Part shown: piece by piece, positions 1-8,022 of the stretch | Layout: the number at the start of each line of letters is the position of its first letter | How positions within the stretch are numbered: the stretch's first letter is position 1 | Assembly: GCF_022012415.1 (NCBI RefSeq) | Contig: NZ_JAKLTR010000002.1 | Span: 248,001 to 312,000, forward strand | From: Terrimonas ginsenosidimutans | Lineage (GTDB): Bacteria > Bacteroidota > Bacteroidia > Chitinophagales > Chitinophagaceae | DNA: 64,000 bases | Reading direction: 5' to 3' | Translations under genes and position numbers: made by a program | The notes under the pieces: model-generated | The model's database searches: none | What the model was told of the DNA's origin: nothing | Seen by the model: only the letters and a program-made list of their open reading frames with translations

Positions 1-2
1 AT

Positions 3-977
3 GTGAAAACCTCTCCTGATTATACAAAACTGGAAGACTATTACTATTCTCTTTCTGAATACTACAGGGATATCGGTGACTTCAGTTCGGCTCTTGCAAT
101 GCATGTGAAGTATGTCGTGTACCGGGATAGCGTCGTTAACCAGGAGAAGAACGGGCAGCTGGCAGAGTTGAATATCCGCTATGAAACGGATAAGAAGCAG
201 CAGATGATCCAGGCGCAGGAGTTTGAGATCGCACGGAAGAATTACTGGCTGACCGGCGGAGCTATCTTTCTTCTGCTGGCTGGCGGTGTGGCCTATCTGC
301 TTTACCGTAACGTTCAGTATCGAAGGGTCAGGAAGTTACAGGAAGAGATTTTCCGGCAAAAAGAGCTTGCCGCGGAAGCATTGTTTGAAGGAGAGCAGAA
401 TGAAAGGATCAGGATTGCGCGTGATCTTCACGATAGTATCGGACAGCAGTTGTCTGCGGTGAAGATGAAACTGAATGCGATGCCTGCCGGCCAGGCCGTG
501 GATGATGCCTCAGGATTTCTTGACGGAGCGATCAAAGAAGTGCGGCATATCTCACATAATCTTCTTCCGGAATCCCTGCAGTTCGGCTGGGTGTCTGCAC
601 TGGAAGAAATGTGTGAAAAGATGACGGTGAAAGGCGGTCCGCAGATCACATTGTCGGTTGATGATTATTCAAGACAGTATATATTCAGTAAGCAGCAGGA
701 ATTGTCCATTTACAGGATCATCCAGGAGATCATCAGCAACACTGTAAAACATGCGGAAGCTTCGAATATCCATATTTCTATCAGTGGTAACGATAATAGT
801 TTTTTTATCAATACCAGTGATGATGGGAAGGGAATGGATACATCACTTGTAGCCAGATCATCCGGCATCGGCTGGAAAAATATTGCAGCGCGTGTGAATA
901 TGCTGCGAGGGAAAATGGATATATCTTCTCAGCAAATGAACGGAACAAAAATCAGTATCGCCATACCATTACAATGA
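3..977 (+). CDS. Sensor histidine kinase, NarL/LiaS type (5' end cut by window)
   Basis: C-terminal part of an inner-membrane sensor kinase; the frame is open to the left edge, so the true start lies outside the window. Visible are the end of a probable TPR-type periplasmic sensor (about residues 1-50), a coiled linker, one membrane segment (about 81-101), a HisKA_3 dimerisation domain with the motif RDLHDSIGQQL (H143, likely phospho-acceptor) and a HATPase_c domain with the N box around N246 and a DDGKGMD motif near 275. It overlaps the following response regulator by four bases (ATGA), so the two are translationally coupled and form a cognate pair. The family phosphorylates LuxR-type regulators. 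The signal sensed cannot be read from this fragment. Confidence 0.93.
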   Translation: MKTSPDYTKLEDYYYSLSEYYRDIGDFSSALAMHVKYVVYRDSVVNQEKNGQLAELNIRYETDKKQQMIQAQEFEIARKNYWLTGGAIFLLLAGGVAYLLYRNVQYRRVRKLQEEIFRQKELAAEALFEGEQNERIRIARDLHDSIGQQLSAVKMKLNAMPAGQAVDDASGFLDGAIKEVRHISHNLLPESLQFGWVSALEEMCEKMTVKGGPQITLSVDDYSRQYIFSKQQELSIYRIIQEIISNTVKHAEASNIHISISGNDNSFFINTSDDGKGMDTSLVARSSGIGWKNIAARVNMLRGKMDISSQQMNGTKISIAIPLQ

Positions 978-1618
978 GTACAATCAATATTCTTATTGCG
1001 GATGATCATCAGATGATGATCGATGGCATCAGGGATATGCTGGACAAAGAACCGGCATATGTAATTAAAGCAGAAGCGAACAATGGTCAGGCTGCGTATG
1101 AACGGATCGCGGAGAATCCTGATCAGTATCATTTGCTGCTGACGGATATCAGTATGCCGCTGTTAAGTGGAACGGAGCTTTGCAAAATGGTAAAGGCGCA
1201 GTTCCCGCATATACAGGTACTGATCCTGTCCATGTATGATAATCCTGCGGCGGTTAAAGAGGCGGTATTTGCGGAAGCAGACGGATATATACTGAAGAAT
1301 GCAGGTCGCGGTGAATTACTGAAAGCATTGCAGAAACTTATGGCGGGAGGTACTTATTTTGCGCAGGATATTGTTCCGATCATCTATCGCCAGTACAATA
1401 AGCAGAAACTGCAGGACGAGCAGCTGAGACAGTTAAGCGCAAGGGAAAAGGAGATCCTTGGCCTGATCGTAAAGGAGTTTACGAGTGAAGAGATCGCTGA
1501 TAAGCTTTGCATCAGTAAGAAGACAGTTGATAATCATCGCGCCAATATCCTGGAGAAAGCGAATTGCAGGAGCACGGTAGGTTTGGTGAAGTTTGCGATC
1601 AAAGCGGGATTGGATTAG
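974..1618 (+). CDS. LuxR/NarL-family response regulator
   Basis: DNA-binding response regulator of 214 residues. The receiver domain (1-125) has the acidic pair after LIAD, phospho-acceptor D58 in LLTDISMP, a conserved Ser in ILSMYD and Lys in YILKNAGRG. A LuxR-type helix-turn-helix lies at about 148-208, with the classic LSAREKEILGLI and SKKTVDNHRANI blocks. Its ATG lies inside the stop region of the upstream kinase, which makes that kinase its partner. Family knowledge: phosphorylation of the receiver releases the HTH for promoter binding. Its targets are not evident here. Confidence 0.95.
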   Translation: MSTINILIADDHQMMIDGIRDMLDKEPAYVIKAEANNGQAAYERIAENPDQYHLLLTDISMPLLSGTELCKMVKAQFPHIQVLILSMYDNPAAVKEAVFAEADGYILKNAGRGELLKALQKLMAGGTYFAQDIVPIIYRQYNKQKLQDEQLRQLSAREKEILGLIVKEFTSEEIADKLCISKKTVDNHRANILEKANCRSTVGLVKFAIKAGLD

Positions 1619-1733
1619 TAAGAATGATAAGCTGTCTGGCCGATCCTACTTAAGAATATCGCAAAAGCGAAGGAGTAAAGGCCGGATGATATTTCAAGCG
1701 GTAGATCTAAGTCGCGGCCGGGTCAGTTAAGCT

Positions 1734-2168
1734 CTACTTCGCTCTGAGTAACCCGATCCCCAAAGTGACTACAGCAAATGCCAGCTCTGCGATTCCCAGG
1801 TAGAGTATAAAGATCAGGTAGGTTGGTTCGGTCACTCCATCTCCGGCGGCAGCTGCGAAGAAACCTCCGCTGATCAGCAAAGCTGCTGCTACAAACGAAA
1901 CCCGTGCAAGCAGGTTGAGTACCTGGGGAAGCCTTGCATGGTCAGCCAGGATCTGTGCGATCAGGCAAAGCAATACCAATACGCCGGCATGAGCATGACC
2001 CGCACGGAACATTGATTGCTGGAAAGGAGTGAAGGTTGCAGGTGACCAGTCCGCCAGCATCGACAAAAGGAAATATCCGCCATAGGCGATCGTGGGAACG
2101 GTAAGCAGCGTAACGCCGCAGAAAATTTTCGTCAGACGACTCATATGATAGGTTGATAAGGTTTGCAT
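1734..2168 (-). CDS. Small four-helix membrane protein, unknown function
   Basis: Predicted inner-membrane protein of 144 residues; an internal ATG at 2144 (136 residues, MSRLTKIF) is an equally good start. Four hydrophobic segments are visible: about 15-35, 58-75, 85-105 and 117-140. A conserved-looking loop RAGHAHAGVL sits before helix 2. I do not recognise a characterised family. The His-rich loop could bind a metal or haem, but that is only a guess. It stands alone, convergent with the regulator at 974-1618 and divergent from the gene at 2367. Confidence 0.7.
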   Translation of the reverse strand: MQTLSTYHMSRLTKIFCGVTLLTVPTIAYGGYFLLSMLADWSPATFTPFQQSMFRAGHAHAGVLVLLCLIAQILADHARLPQVLNLLARVSFVAAALLISGGFFAAAAGDGVTEPTYLIFILYLGIAELAFAVVTLGIGLLRAK

Positions 2169-2366
2169 GTGAAGGTTGCCGGTCTACCATAACAAAATGT
2201 TTGCCGCTGTTCCCTACCGTTTGCCGGGGCTATAGTTCACAGTATAACGAACTAGCACATTCGTGTTTTTCCTGCGTCTTCTTCGCCCGGAATCCGCTGT
2301 GGGAGAAGTTTTCCCTGTAATTTAATAAGGCCAACGAATTGCTTCACTTCCCTCAGCCACCTAACC

Positions 2367-2612
2367 ATGAAAGAAGTCTTTATTAAAAAGTACTGGGCCG
2401 AAGAAAATATACTTTTCTACCTGCATTTTCAGGATGGCAAAGCTGTCCGCCAGATCGAAGTAACTCCCGGCCGTAAAATTTTCCTATCGGCCGATAACCC
2501 ACAACAGGAAGACTGCACGCTTTACGATCAATTACTGGATGACCTGGAAATTGAATTGCGGGATCTTATCTCACAAACGATGTTTGAGAAGGTTTGGAAG
2601 AAGGGGGGATAA
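2367..2612 (+). CDS. Small conserved-looking hypothetical protein
   Basis: Protein of 81 residues, acidic and soluble, beginning MKEVFIKKYW. It has no signal peptide, membrane helix or recognisable motif. The alternating pattern in the first 50 residues (ILFYLHF, RQIEVTPG, KIFLSA) suggests a small beta-sheet, followed by a C-terminal helix (DQLLDDLEIELRDLI). I do not recognise it. The ATG start and an unbroken frame with ordinary codon use support it as a gene; there is no operon context. Confidence 0.55.
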   Translation: MKEVFIKKYWAEENILFYLHFQDGKAVRQIEVTPGRKIFLSADNPQQEDCTLYDQLLDDLEIELRDLISQTMFEKVWKKGG

Positions 2613-2799
2613 AATGATTGTATTCGCTCCTGATCGTTGCATCTTTTCGTTATCCCATCAGCGATGGCTTTTCAGAAGGAAGAATATGAGTCCGATCCTG
2701 CGGCGCGCTGCTGATGTGTGAGGCACGCGGGACAGGAATGAAACTTGTTGATCGCTAAATGGCATTGGAAGGATTCACCGGCCGTGTATGGGTTGTGTT

Positions 2800-3006
2800 T
2801 CAGTGATGTTGAGCTGTGTTTAAAACACGGGTGGCGGTTGCCATCGCGAGTGCTGCATCATCGAAGATCTCGTCTTCATGTATAAGCAGCATTTCAAAGG
2901 CTCTCATGGTGGGTTCATCGCCCAGGAATACTTTCAGCTCACTTTCCTCGGCCTGTGTAAGATCACGGCGGAGATAGCCTGCAAAAAGATAGGTCAGACG
3001 GTTCAT
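2800..3006 (-). CDS. Short protein resembling the N-terminus of FecR-type anti-sigma factors
   Basis: Protein of 68 residues beginning MNRLTYLFAGYL, with a YLRRDLTQAEESELKVFL segment. Many Bacteroidota FecR-like anti-sigma factors open with this style of short helical cytoplasmic domain (a hydrophobic Y-L-F-x-x-Y-L block followed by T-x-x-E-x-x-E-L). Here there is no membrane helix, FecR domain or DUF4974 domain, and no ECF sigma gene nearby. It is either a stand-alone domain of that kind or a remnant. The family assignment is inference from pattern similarity only. Confidence 0.5.
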   Translation of the reverse strand: MNRLTYLFAGYLRRDLTQAEESELKVFLGDEPTMRAFEMLLIHEDEIFDDAALAMATATRVLNTAQHH

Positions 3007-3360
3007 GCTAAAAGTTACGGCAAAATTGGAAGCGAAGAAGCAGGGAACAAAAAAAGAACAGCCATGCTGTCCTTTGTCGCTTTACTTTTCATAGGTTAAT
3101 CAGCTAACCCGCAGCTCGCGGCAGCTGCGCTTCTGAACAGTAACAGTTCCGGAAGCACAAAGCTTATGCCATGAAAGGCTTACTAACAAAGAATTTTAGA
3201 ATTTCGGCAGAATAGGGAGACGGGACAGCCATTACTATTCGATTGATATAAGCCAAGCGGTTGATCGGAAACAGGTCTGCAATGGATGGTCAATCCCGTT
3301 GTTGGATGGAGTTGAAATCAATGCAGAAGGCGATCCGCCATCAGTCCTAAAAGATACAGA
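3007..3360. other. Intergenic region, no feature recognised
   Basis: About 350 bp between two minus-strand genes. The open frames here are antisense to the neighbouring receiver gene and lack family features. A GC-rich stretch near 3113-3130 (CAGCTCGCGGCAGCTGCG) can fold weakly but has no T tract. I see no convincing promoter or RNA. Confidence 0.4.
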
Positions 3361-3747
3361 TCATGCGACGGTCTCTCCGGAAAGCGATCTGATCTCCATC
3401 AGCAGCTCATCCAGGTCGAACGGCTTTGCGATAAAGCTGTCCGCGCCCGCTGTGAGAGCGACCTTCTTACCCGTCTGGGAGGCGGAAATTGCAATAACGC
3501 GTAATTCCTTCAAGTCTTCATCGCGCCGGATGGAACGGATCAGCTGGTCTCCCGAAAGGAAAGGCATCCAGAGATCCACGAGTACTATATCCGGCCTGTT
3601 GGTACGCAGCAGATCCATCACCTTGAGGCTGTCAGCCTCGCAGATCGTATGGAAGTGTGATTTAAATGCGAGCTCCAGAACATCCAGGATATCCTGGTCG
3701 TCATCGCAGATCAACAGGGTCTTTTTGTGCATGTAAATTTCGTTCAA
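3361..3747 (-). CDS. Single-domain response regulator (receiver only)
   Basis: CheY-like protein of 128 residues with no output domain; an ATG at 3732 would give MHKKTLLICD as an alternative start. It has the acidic cluster CDDDQDI, phospho-acceptor D58 in IVLVDLWMPF, a Ser in VIAISAS and a Lys in SFIAKPFDL. It lies 111 bp downstream of, and on the same strand as, the triple-PAS kinase at 3859-5733, so it is the likely partner of that kinase. Family knowledge: receiver-only proteins relay phosphate in a phosphorelay or act through protein contacts. Confidence 0.93.
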   Translation of the reverse strand: MNEIYMHKKTLLICDDDQDILDVLELAFKSHFHTICEADSLKVMDLLRTNRPDIVLVDLWMPFLSGDQLIRSIRRDEDLKELRVIAISASQTGKKVALTAGADSFIAKPFDLDELLMEIRSLSGETVA

Positions 3748-3858
3748 GATGAGTGTTTGGCTTGTATGTGTACGTTAACGATGCCTTTTTGCAGCAAATA
3801 ATCGACCAAACTTTTAAATAAAGGAGATTTTATAGTATCCGGACTACGAATAATATAC

Positions 3859-5733
3859 TCATGAGGATTTTTTTCCGCAAACCGGCAATGTGAACCGGAA
3901 GGTGCTGCCTTTGCCAAGTTCGCTTTCAACCCAGATCTTTCCGCCATGGCGTTTAATGATCTCGGCGCAGAGGTAGAGGCCGATGCCGAAGCCAGAGATG
4001 TTGCGGGTTTCAAAGTCGTGGACGCGGTAAAATCGTTCAAAGACCCTGGTGAGATCTTCCTGCCGGATACCGACGCCTTTGTCCTCCACACTGATCTCGA
4101 CCTCACCGTCTCTGTTAATGACGCTGATCTCGACCGGTGTGTTTTTTGCCGAGTACTTGGTGGCGTTGCTGATCAGGTTTTGTATCACCTGTGCGATCTT
4201 TTCGTGATCGCCGAGTATGCAGGCTGTCTCAAACGGATGAAAGATAACTTTGTGGGAACTGATCGTGGCCATGAATTCCTGCCGGATCTCATTGATCAGC
4301 GCACCCAGATCAAATTCCACGGGTTCTACCTGGATCTTGCCGGATTCGAGGCGGGATAAATTGAGAAAGCTGTTGATCATCCCAGTCATTTTCCTGATCT
4401 GCTTTTCCGTTCGCGTCAGCATGGTATGAGTGAGATCGTCATTACTGGCTGAAACCCTTTCTTTGGATAGCTGTATATAGGCAAGAGTAGAAGTAAGCGG
4501 GGTTTTCAGTTCATGACTTACCATACTGATAAAATCATTTTTTCGCTGCTCATCTTCCTTCAGACCGGTGATGTCTACAGCAGCCCCAATATGTCCGGCG
4601 AAAGAGCCATCTGAGTAGCGGCGGACAGATCCGTCAACCAGCAGCCAGCGGTACTCGCCGTCGCTGGTACGAAGCCTGTAGCTGTCGTGGAATGGTAGCT
4701 CCGCCCTGATCGCGTCCCGGTAGATACTGAGATGCTTTTCGTGATCGTCCGGGTGGAGGAGATCGGTCCAGTTAAAGTTTAACAGTTCCTGTTCCGACTT
4801 ACCTGTGAACTTCAACCAGGCCTGATTGAAGTAAATGATCTTTCCCGTTTCGTCAGACATGGCGATATAAATGTTGGAGCCTTCCGCCATATTGCGGAAG
4901 CGGGCTTCACTTTCTGCCAGGGTGATTTCTGCCTGGCGTATTTCGGTGATATCGCGGGTGGTGCCGGCAACTGCTTCCACAACACCCTGTTCGTTGATCA
5001 CGGGAGTAAAGATGTAGTCGTAGATCCTTCTGCCGAACTGTGCGTGGGGGAACGATACTTCGCCGCGGATAGGCTTTTTTGTTTCAACAACGGTATCGAT
5101 TTCCCGTTCATGCATTTCAGCATGCCAGGGTTCGTACCCGTTTTCCAGCAGCTTACGGCCGATGGCGTTCTCCCAGCTCTTTCCCCACATCGTGAGCAGG
5201 GCTTCATTGGCATAAGTGAATTTATAGTCGAGGTCAAATACGTAGATCAGGTCCGGAGTACCTGAGGTGATGGTCTCATAAAGACGTTTTTGTTGTTCAG
5301 CCAGTTCTTTTGCCGCATTTAATGCAAGCTCGGTCTGTTTCCTTCCACTCACATCATTGGCTGCGCCAAACCATTCTATGATCTCGCCGGCCTCATTCAG
5401 AATGGGGACAGCCCGGGAGAAGGTCCAGCCCATACTTCCGTCTGCCCGTTGTACTCTGTGCTCTAGCGAAAAAATGGTTTTGGTCCGGATCGCTTCGCTG
5501 ATGGCTATATGCACTTTGTCCAGGTCTTCCGGGTGGATATATTTCTCCATCCAGTTGTCAATAGGTTCACCTGTGTCAGAAAGGAATTCTCCACCTGTTA
5601 ATTGCCTCATTATACCCCAGTCGGGACTCATCCGGTAAACTACGTCGGAGGTCGCGTTCACCAACGCACGGAATCGTTCTTCGCTTTGGGTAAGTTTATC
5701 AGTGGACCGGCCTTGTTGCTGTTCAATACTCAT
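3859..5733 (-). CDS. Triple-PAS sensor histidine kinase, cytoplasmic
   Basis: Kinase of 624 residues without membrane segments, so cytoplasmic. It has three PAS/PAC sensor modules (about 18-130, 148-265 and 275-390), then HisKA with SHELKTPLTS (H407) and HATPase_c with N519/N523 (QNLISNATKYS), DKGVGI and GFGIGLYL. The PAC ends are clear (AANDVSGRKQ, GTTRDITEIR, AAVDITGLKE). The protein stops after the ATPase domain, so it has no receiver of its own; the receiver-only protein immediately downstream probably supplies it. PAS domains may sense redox state, light or small ligands, but no cofactor motif is distinctive enough to choose. Confidence 0.95.
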   Translation of the reverse strand: MSIEQQQGRSTDKLTQSEERFRALVNATSDVVYRMSPDWGIMRQLTGGEFLSDTGEPIDNWMEKYIHPEDLDKVHIAISEAIRTKTIFSLEHRVQRADGSMGWTFSRAVPILNEAGEIIEWFGAANDVSGRKQTELALNAAKELAEQQKRLYETITSGTPDLIYVFDLDYKFTYANEALLTMWGKSWENAIGRKLLENGYEPWHAEMHEREIDTVVETKKPIRGEVSFPHAQFGRRIYDYIFTPVINEQGVVEAVAGTTRDITEIRQAEITLAESEARFRNMAEGSNIYIAMSDETGKIIYFNQAWLKFTGKSEQELLNFNWTDLLHPDDHEKHLSIYRDAIRAELPFHDSYRLRTSDGEYRWLLVDGSVRRYSDGSFAGHIGAAVDITGLKEDEQRKNDFISMVSHELKTPLTSTLAYIQLSKERVSASNDDLTHTMLTRTEKQIRKMTGMINSFLNLSRLESGKIQVEPVEFDLGALINEIRQEFMATISSHKVIFHPFETACILGDHEKIAQVIQNLISNATKYSAKNTPVEISVINRDGEVEISVEDKGVGIRQEDLTRVFERFYRVHDFETRNISGFGIGLYLCAEIIKRHGGKIWVESELGKGSTFRFTLPVCGKKSS

Positions 5734-5888
5734 ATAGTCTGCTGCAATACAAATTAAAAGTATTCACCGAAAACATCGTATAACTAATATACGGATCACT
5801 TTTCCCGGGATGCTGTTATTCCTGGTAAAGGTGTCTGTTTCCGGATGTAGGTTTTCTGACCTCAGAATGGTTGGATCAGTAAGTAGCG

Positions 5889-6077
5889 TCAGCCACCTTC
5901 ACCATCCGTTATTTCGCTCCCAACGCCTTCGGTTGCTTTTTTATCCTTACTGTCATTATCCGGAACATTTGCATTTGCCCGCGGATTTGGATTGATCTTG
6001 ATCTCTTCCATTTTATCCTGATCGGACTTTTGAGGAGGATCGTTTTTCTCTTTTTTATGTTGATGGGTTGTACTCAT
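5889..6077 (-). CDS. Small hydrophilic, low-complexity protein
   Basis: Protein of 62 residues, rich in Lys, Asp, Glu, Asn and Pro, with almost no hydrophobic residues; likely disordered. It begins MSTTHQHKKEK and ends in a Gly/Glu-rich tail. I do not recognise a domain. Small disordered proteins of this kind are common in this lineage, sometimes linked to stress, but nothing here proves that. The ATG start and the lack of a competing frame support it moderately. Confidence 0.5.
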   Translation of the reverse strand: MSTTHQHKKEKNDPPQKSDQDKMEEIKINPNPRANANVPDNDSKDKKATEGVGSEITDGEGG

Positions 6078-6223
6078 ACTGATAAATTAAAAAAATATGA
6101 CATCAATAACTATACCGCAGGAAACGCTCAATCAGCGGGCTGTAAGCGAAACCAGCGTAACACAATAACTGCTCCGATCTGTTTCAGGGTATTTGTCCGG
6201 GATTATTTGAAGCGGTTACCAGC

Positions 6224-7222
6224 TTATGAATGCTGCCGGGATCTGGATAACAGCAGTCCGATGAGTAAACCTGCTGCTGCAGCCACTACAATACCTTTTC
6301 GTACTGATGAAGAAGAACTGCCGGTTTTCTTTTGCCATCCACCTTCAGCGCTGGTGCCATAAAGAACCGGCTCCAGGACATTTCCGGAAGTATATTCAAT
6401 TGCTTTTGCCCTCTTCAGGTATCGCCTGATCACGAATACAGTGGCGGTGCGGCTGATCGTGGGAAATACAAGAAAGGCGAGGCGAAGAAGTTTTGCGGTC
6501 AGGCCTACGGTTTTCTGGGGCTGTGGGCAGTCGATCAACTCGGCGACAGCTTCCGCTACTTTTTGTGGTGAATAGACGGGCGGGACAGGTTTTAGTTCTT
6601 TCCCGGTATAATTTGCTGAGTGCTGCATGCCGGGTGTGTCAAGGAAGGCGGGGTAGAGGTCACATACATGAATATTGTCCCACCCATGGAGTTCGCCCTT
6701 TAATGCCTGTGAAAAACCGCAGAGCCCGAATTTGCTGGCGGTATATGCGGCGCTGTAAGGGGTAGGAAACCATCCGCCGACAGAGATATTGTTGATCAGG
6801 ATGCCGTGTTCCTGATTCTTAAAATAAGGGATGATGGTATGGGCGGCGTGAATATAGCCGGTCAGGTTGGTCTTTATTACCTGTTCGTTCACCTCAGCGG
6901 GAACATCTTCCACAGGTCCTGCAGCTAATACGCCTGCATTGTTGATCCAGGCATCAATGGAGCCGCCGAATTCTACGGCTTTCGCGGCAAGTGCCCGGAT
7001 CTCTGTAATGGCGTTCATATCCGTCGGAACGGCGAGCGCTTCGGTTCCAAGCTGTTCGCATTCGAGTGCAAGTTCTTCCAGTGCTTCTTTTCTTCTGGCA
7101 GCCAGGACCAGCCTTGCACCATATCTTGCCAACTCGAGGGCTATAGCTTTGCCAACGCCGCTCGAAGCACCTGTGATTACAACTGTTTTATTGCTGAAGT
7201 CAAAATCGTGTTTCATTTTCAT
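6224..7222 (-). CDS. SDR-family oxidoreductase with C-terminal membrane anchor
   Basis: Short-chain dehydrogenase/reductase of 332 residues. The Rossmann nucleotide-binding motif TGASSGVG is at 17-24, NNAG at 94-97, catalytic Ser near 147, and the Y160-x3-K164 pair in AAYTASKFG. Classical SDRs end near residue 250; this one carries an extra tail of about 80 residues with a hydrophobic segment at about 310-325 (GIVVAAAAGLLIGLLL) and a short basic end, suggesting a tail anchor in the inner membrane. The RR pair in LAARRKEAL after beta-strand 2 suggests NADP(H) preference (inference). The substrate is unknown; it stands alone. Confidence 0.9.
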   Translation of the reverse strand: MKMKHDFDFSNKTVVITGASSGVGKAIALELARYGARLVLAARRKEALEELALECEQLGTEALAVPTDMNAITEIRALAAKAVEFGGSIDAWINNAGVLAAGPVEDVPAEVNEQVIKTNLTGYIHAAHTIIPYFKNQEHGILINNISVGGWFPTPYSAAYTASKFGLCGFSQALKGELHGWDNIHVCDLYPAFLDTPGMQHSANYTGKELKPVPPVYSPQKVAEAVAELIDCPQPQKTVGLTAKLLRLAFLVFPTISRTATVFVIRRYLKRAKAIEYTSGNVLEPVLYGTSAEGGWQKKTGSSSSSVRKGIVVAAAAGLLIGLLLSRSRQHS

Positions 7223-7376
7223 CAGGTTTTAACGGAATAATTTGAGCAGGGTTCTGCTCACCCTACTTCATTAATTACTATGCCAAACCTGATCATACAT
7301 GGTGCGGGCTTTTATGCGGGAACTATGTGGAAATAATATTCCCGTTTGAATTTCATCCGGGGAATGAATTACGGGA

Positions 7377-7655
7377 TCATTCGGTCATGTGCATCGGCAG
7401 GCTTGCAGACTCGTTCATCGGACCTCCGATGAGGTCATATTCCGCCGTTGTCCCAGTCACCGGCTGATTGCCGTGCAGGGGATCGGTTTCTGCGGATGCT
7501 GCAATACAATTATCCGCACTTGTCTTTAATTCATATCCGTGGATCGTACAGGATCTGCCGCTTGTGGTACATCCATAAAACGAGACTGATGTAAAGATCA
7601 CCACCGCCACAGCCGTGCGTTGTCTGAAGGATTGGAGATGTTGAATAAAGCTCAT
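7377..7655 (-). CDS. Small exported hypothetical protein, possible lipoprotein
   Basis: Protein of 92 residues with a basic N-terminus, a hydrophobic stretch (about 14-25) and the sequence SFYGCTTSG, which could be a degenerate lipoprotein box (C28), though it lacks the usual Leu. The mature part is polar with two further Cys residues and no known domain. It has its own upstream promoter-like element at 7683-7717, which supports it as a real gene. Confidence 0.5.
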   Translation of the reverse strand: MSFIQHLQSFRQRTAVAVVIFTSVSFYGCTTSGRSCTIHGYELKTSADNCIAASAETDPLHGNQPVTGTTAEYDLIGGPMNESASLPMHMTE

Positions 7656-7682
7656 AGAATCGGTTAATGGTTAATGATGACA

Positions 7683-7717
7683 CAAAACTATAGCAGCTTT
7701 TCCCGGTTTTCAACAAA
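7683..7717 (-). promoter_or_regulatory. Candidate Bacteroidota-type promoter for the gene at 7377-7655
   Basis: On the minus strand the -7 box reads TAGTTTTG (7690-7683), an exact match to TAnnTTTG. A TTTG lies 23 bases further upstream (7717-7714), at the long end of the accepted spacing. The ATG is 28 bases downstream of the -7 box. Seen by eye only. Confidence 0.45.
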
Positions 7718-7812
7718 TAGTGAACTAACCGGGGCCAGGAAATGATGAAGCGTTGGTTGGACGAGGATAAAGCGTTTTTTTAATGGCTGGAAGATCGGTG
7801 TGGCGCGGGAAA

Positions 7813-7928
7813 ATCGCAGGAAGCGCAAAGGGCAAGGCACGCAATGAGATCCCTTGATAAAGACTTATTCCCCTGGTGGGTATTTAACCCCTTGCGATAC
7901 TCCTGCGCTGCCGCCATTGCTCCTACGC
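7813..7928. repeat. Degenerate copy of the GCAAAG/ACTCCTRCGC intergenic repeat (copy A)
   Basis: The left part carries GCGCAAAGGGCAAGGCACGC (7823-7842) and the right part CCCCTTGCGATACTCCTGCG (7888-7907). The same words occur at 20159-20281 (GGCAAAGCACGCGAAGATC; GCTCCTACGCC) and at 53530-53628 (TTGCGATACTCCTACGCC). The arms pair only imperfectly here. It lies in the 367-bp gap upstream of the propeller kinase at 8023. Confidence 0.5.
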
Positions 7929-8022
7929 TTCCGCAGCCTTTAAGCACGTTTCCCCCAGAAAAACTTTCAAAGGCGCATCCTTTTCCGAAGTTTTACAATA
8001 TTTCAATTTACGAGCTGTCTCT

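Noticed and set aside
3299-3736. 145-codon plus-strand open frame
   Set aside because: Antisense to the receiver gene at 3361-3747, Ser/Arg-rich without motifs; a shadow of that gene's codon use.
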